Shown here: piece by piece, positions 61,893 to 64,000 of the stretch | How positions within the stretch are numbered: the stretch's first letter is position 1 | How the letters are laid out: each line of letters begins with the position of its first letter | Source of the DNA: Clostridium sp. OF03-18AA | GTDB taxonomy: Bacteria > Bacillota > Clostridia > Lachnospirales > Lachnospiraceae | Assembly: GCF_003478035.1 (NCBI RefSeq) | Contig: NZ_QUEP01000005.1 | Span: 1 to 64,000, forward strand | DNA length: 64,000 bases | Direction of reading: 5' to 3' | Position numbers and translations under genes: made by a program | Notes under the pieces: generated by a model | The model's input: the letters and a program-made list of their open reading frames with translations, nothing else | Told to the model about the DNA's origin: nothing | Databases searched by the model: none

Positions 61893-62549
61893 TTATACGA
61901 TCTTACTTCCGTTCGCCGTCATCTTGAATTTCGCTCCGAGCATTTCACACGCACGGCGACACATGAGCATGCGCTGTAAGAAGATCTCGAAGTACTCCAG
62001 CATGGAGCAGATGTTTTCGTCGATCTTTAAGTTCAGGGTGATCACTTTCTTTTCCTCATTTACCTTTAATTTTGCCTCTGTAACCGCATAGTTTACGCGG
62101 TCGTGGATATCAAACGAGGCCATCTCCTTCTGGCGGACGCGGTTTCTGCGTACATCCGTCTTGTCGGCGATGATAAGCGCCGCGGAGATCGGATCTACAG
62201 CTCCGCCCGTTGACTCATCATGGTTTCCGATCGCGGAGACGATGATCGCGCGGTCTGTGATCGGAAGATCCGTCTTTTCCAGGATCTGGGATGCCAGAAG
62301 GGCACCATACTCCGCATGGGCATGCCGGTTGATCGCATTTCCCATATCATGCATGAAACCGGCGATCTTCACCAGCTCGATATCGTGATCTGAGTAACCG
62401 AATTTCTTTAAGATCATTGCTGCCCGCTCCGCAACCATCGCGCAGTGCGCGTCCGAATGATCTGTAAATCCCATAGTCCCCAGATTGTCGTTTCCTTTTT
62501 TCAGGTAAGCTAAAACTTCCTCGTTTTTCTTGATTTCCTTATATGTCAT
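61893..62549 (-). CDS. HD-domain phosphohydrolase
   Basis: A 218-residue cytosolic protein with an HD metal-dependent phosphohydrolase domain. Metal ligands are seen in GFTDHSDAHC (first His), AGFMHDMGN (HD pair) and SAIGNHDES (further His-Asp). The C-terminal part (about 150-218) is not typical of HD-GYP proteins, so cyclic-di-GMP hydrolysis is not implied; nucleotide or (p)ppGpp-like substrates are possible. The start at 62549 (MTYKEIKK) follows AGAGG. A longer in-frame reading to 62798 runs through the tandem repeats and is excluded. Confidence 0.88.
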   Translation of the reverse strand: MTYKEIKKNEEVLAYLKKGNDNLGTMGFTDHSDAHCAMVAERAAMILKKFGYSDHDIELVKIAGFMHDMGNAINRHAHAEYGALLASQILEKTDLPITDRAIIVSAIGNHDESTGGAVDPISAALIIADKTDVRRNRVRQKEMASFDIHDRVNYAVTEAKLKVNEEKKVITLNLKIDENICSMLEYFEIFLQRMLMCRRACEMLGAKFKMTANGSKIV

Positions 62550-62730
62550 ATTCTTTTTCCTCTGCCGCAGTCGACCCAGCTCGTGACTGCTCTTTCTTTT
62601 CTCTCTCATTTTCACTTCTATATCATATAACAGAAAAAAGAAACGAACAATCACGCTCCGGTAAAAGAATGTAAAATCTGTGTAAAAACTCATTCTGTGA
62701 GATTTCCATCTTAATTCGAGGCGAACCTCC

Positions 62731-62859
62731 GTGAGGCAGGACGCAAAGTTCATATCTGTGAGACTGGATGCGAAGTTCTTCCGTGGGACAGTATGCAAAG
62801 TTCATATCTGTGAGGCTGGATGCGAAGTTCATACCGTGAGACAGTATGCAAAGTTTTTC
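62731..62859. repeat. Five tandem 25-27 bp repeats
   Basis: Units begin at 62731, 62758, 62783, 62810 and 62836, each reading GTGAGRC, then GGAYGCRAAGTTC or AGTATGCAAAGTTC, and a short CATATCT-type tail. Lengths are 27, 25, 27, 26 and about 24 bases. Two sub-types alternate in the middle units. The last unit touches the -35 box of the MATE promoter. They are direct repeats with no spacers. Confidence 0.85.
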
Positions 62860-62888
62860 TTGACATATGTATGTAATCGTACTATGAT
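62860..62888 (+). promoter_or_regulatory. Promoter of the terminal MATE gene
   Basis: TTGACA (62860-62865), 17-base spacer and TATGAT (62883-62888). One base from consensus overall. Confidence 0.8.
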
Positions 62889-62901
62889 TCTACGTACGAT
62901 T
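62875..62901. promoter_or_regulatory. Operator-like inverted repeat over the MATE -10 box
   Basis: AATCGTAC (62875-62882) and GTACGATT (62894-62901) form a perfect 8-bp inverted repeat flanking the -10 box. A third TTCGTACAT follows at 62901-62909. This is the usual layout of a TetR- or MarR-type repressor site. Confidence 0.6.
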
Positions 62902-62989
62902 TCGTACATCAACAGCTGCAAAACTGTCGATAGGAAAAACATGAATTTTCCCTCGGGCAGACACAGTAAAAAAACTGAAAGGGCACACG

Positions 62990-64000
62990 ATGAATATTTC
63001 ACTTTCCGACCACTTTACCTACAAAAAACTCCTGCGGTTCACGTTTCCGTCTATCGTCATGATGATTCTCACGTCCATCTACGGAGTTGTGGACGGTGTT
63101 TTCGTCTCGAACTTTGTGGGTTCCGAGGCCTTCGCCTCCATTAATATCATTATGCCGTTTCTCATGATCCTCGGTGCCATCGGCTTTATGACCGGCAGCG
63201 GCGGCAGTGCCCTGGTGGCTCTGACCTTCGGAACCGGGAATGAAAAAAAGCAAAGGAGATCTTTTCCCTCCTCGTCTACGTTCTGATCGCGGTGGGCTTC
63301 CTCTTTACGGTAGGCGGTGAGATTCTTTTAGCCCCGATGGCAAGACTCTTAGGTGCTGATGAGATCCTTCTCCCCTACTGCGTCCGTTACGGCCGGATCA
63401 TCCTGCTGGCTCTGATTCCCTTCATGCTGCAGAATGTATTCCAGAGCTTTCTCGTTGTAGCGGAACGCCCGCAGCTCGGACTCCTGATCACCATCGCGGC
63501 AGGACTCACAAACATGATCCTCGATGCTTATTTTATCGCTGTTCTGCGTCTCGGTGTCGTGGGAGCGGCCGCCGCAACGGCGATCAGTCAGTCCATCGGC
63601 GGACTGATCCCCCTGCTCTACTTTATCTTTCCAAACAGGAGCCGACTCCGTCTCGGAAGGACCCATATGGACTTTAGTGCCCTGTTGAAGACCTGTACAA
63701 ACGGCGCTTCCGAGTTTATGACGAACATCTCCATGTCCATCGTGAACATGCTCTACAACTGGCAGCTCATGCGCCTTTCCGGTTCCGATGGTGTTGCCGT
63801 ATACGGCGTCATCATGTACGTGAGCTTTATCTTTGCGGCGCTCTTTATCGGCTACTCTATGGGAAGTGCCCCGATCGTGGGCTATCACTGCGGTGCAGGA
63901 AATAAGAGCGAGTTAAAGAATCTGCTCGGAAAAAGCTTCCGGCTGATCCTGACCTTTCAGATCATCCTGACGATCGTGGCAGAAGCGGGTGCCCCGTTTC
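62990..64000 (+). pseudogene. MATE-family efflux transporter, frame-disrupted, 3' end outside window
   Basis: The first 87 codons read as a MATE N-terminus (MNISLSDHFTYKKLLRFTFP..., first repeat with SIYGVVDGVFVSNFVG). At an A7 run (63243-63249) the frame ends in a stop 33 bases later, at 63286. The protein continues at once in the -1 frame: KKAKEIFSLLVYVLIAVGF and on to the window edge with no stop, through typical MATE segments such as LGVVGAAAATAISQSIGG. So one A is missing, or a -1 shift occurs at A-AAA-AAG. GAAAGGG precedes the ATG. It may be a sequencing error, phase variation, or true pseudogene. The gene is cut at 64000. Confidence 0.85.

Noticed and set aside
62731..62760. c-di-GMP riboswitch piece (GACGCAAAG)
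   Set aside because: The short word matches by chance; the rest of the aptamer, including the GGxCA and tetraloop parts, is missing and the word is part of the tandem repeat.
61893..62798. Longer HD-domain protein starting at 62798
   Set aside because: The extra 80 or so codons are the translated tandem repeats and promoter region; the ribosome binding site fits the ATG at 62549.
62731..62859. CRISPR array
   Set aside because: The 25-27 base units follow one another directly with no unique spacers, and there are no cas genes near.
62731..63144. 137-codon frame over the tandem repeats
   Set aside because: It exists only because the repeat units happen to lack stops; it has no ribosome binding site and overlaps the MATE gene in another frame.
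1..64000. tRNA or rRNA genes
   Set aside because: No cloverleaf with a GGTTCGA/GGTTCAA T-arm or rRNA sequence was found in any gap on reading; a covariance search would be the decisive test.

Overview
The window looks like a chromosomal segment of a spore-former-type Firmicute of class Clostridia, most likely Lachnospiraceae. This rests on moderate GC content, AGGAGG ribosome binding sites, near-consensus TTGACA-N17-TATAAT promoters, intrinsic terminators with long T-tracts, a SAM-I riboswitch ahead of metK, oxygen-independent HemZ, and a fused PotC-PotD polyamine transporter. No rRNA, tRNA, prophage, intact insertion sequence or CRISPR array was seen. All 64 kb is gene-dense except the AT-rich regulatory gaps at 54.3-56.2 kb and 61.4-61.9 kb.

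Layout. 0-2.5 kb: a VanS/VanR-type two-component system. 2.6-14 kb: aspS and hisS on the minus strand, an exporter/M20 amidohydrolase pair, then relA, an MBL-fold hydrolase and hemZ on the plus strand. 14-23.3 kb: a MATE exporter, a DUF3100 membrane pair, MscS, glgB, a signal peptidase with an inserted zinc ribbon, and aspartate kinase. 23.5-27.4 kb: potABCD with C and D fused. 27.7-32.2 kb: a beta-propeller lactonase-like protein, aroC, rpiB and a DEAD-box helicase. 32.6-43.8 kb: an MFS transporter, a second two-component system, riboswitch-controlled metK, murA, a large uncharacterised anchored protein, and a nucleotidyltransferase. 43.9-48.7 kb: a three-gene FAD/Fe-S oxidoreductase operon, a FadR-type regulator and a CatA-like acetyltransferase. 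49-61.5 kb: a sugar-acid catabolic island. 61.9 kb to the end: an HD-domain hydrolase and a frame-disrupted MATE gene cut by the window edge.

The most distinctive region is 49-61.5 kb. It holds a substrate-binding lipoprotein, an ATPase-permease fusion, a second permease, a metal-dependent cyclase/hydrolase, two paralogous zinc dehydrogenases, fructuronate reductase (uxuB), mannonate dehydratase (uxuA) and an FCD-type GntR regulator. A recurring operator-like word, ACTAATATATT or a close variant, occurs in its regulatory gaps and lies just downstream of two of the promoters. I infer an inducible route importing a sugar acid (L-gulonate- or L-galactonate-like, or its lactone), oxidising it to a keto-uronate, and passing it through mannonate to 2-keto-3-deoxygluconate.

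A second layer is a set of at least five families of short palindromic or dispersed repeats sitting between genes, often beside terminators. They look like small non-autonomous elements. Other points worth a look are the zinc-ribbon signal peptidase, the -1 disruption of the terminal MATE gene at an A7 run, and the array of 25-27 bp tandem repeats directly upstream of its promoter.
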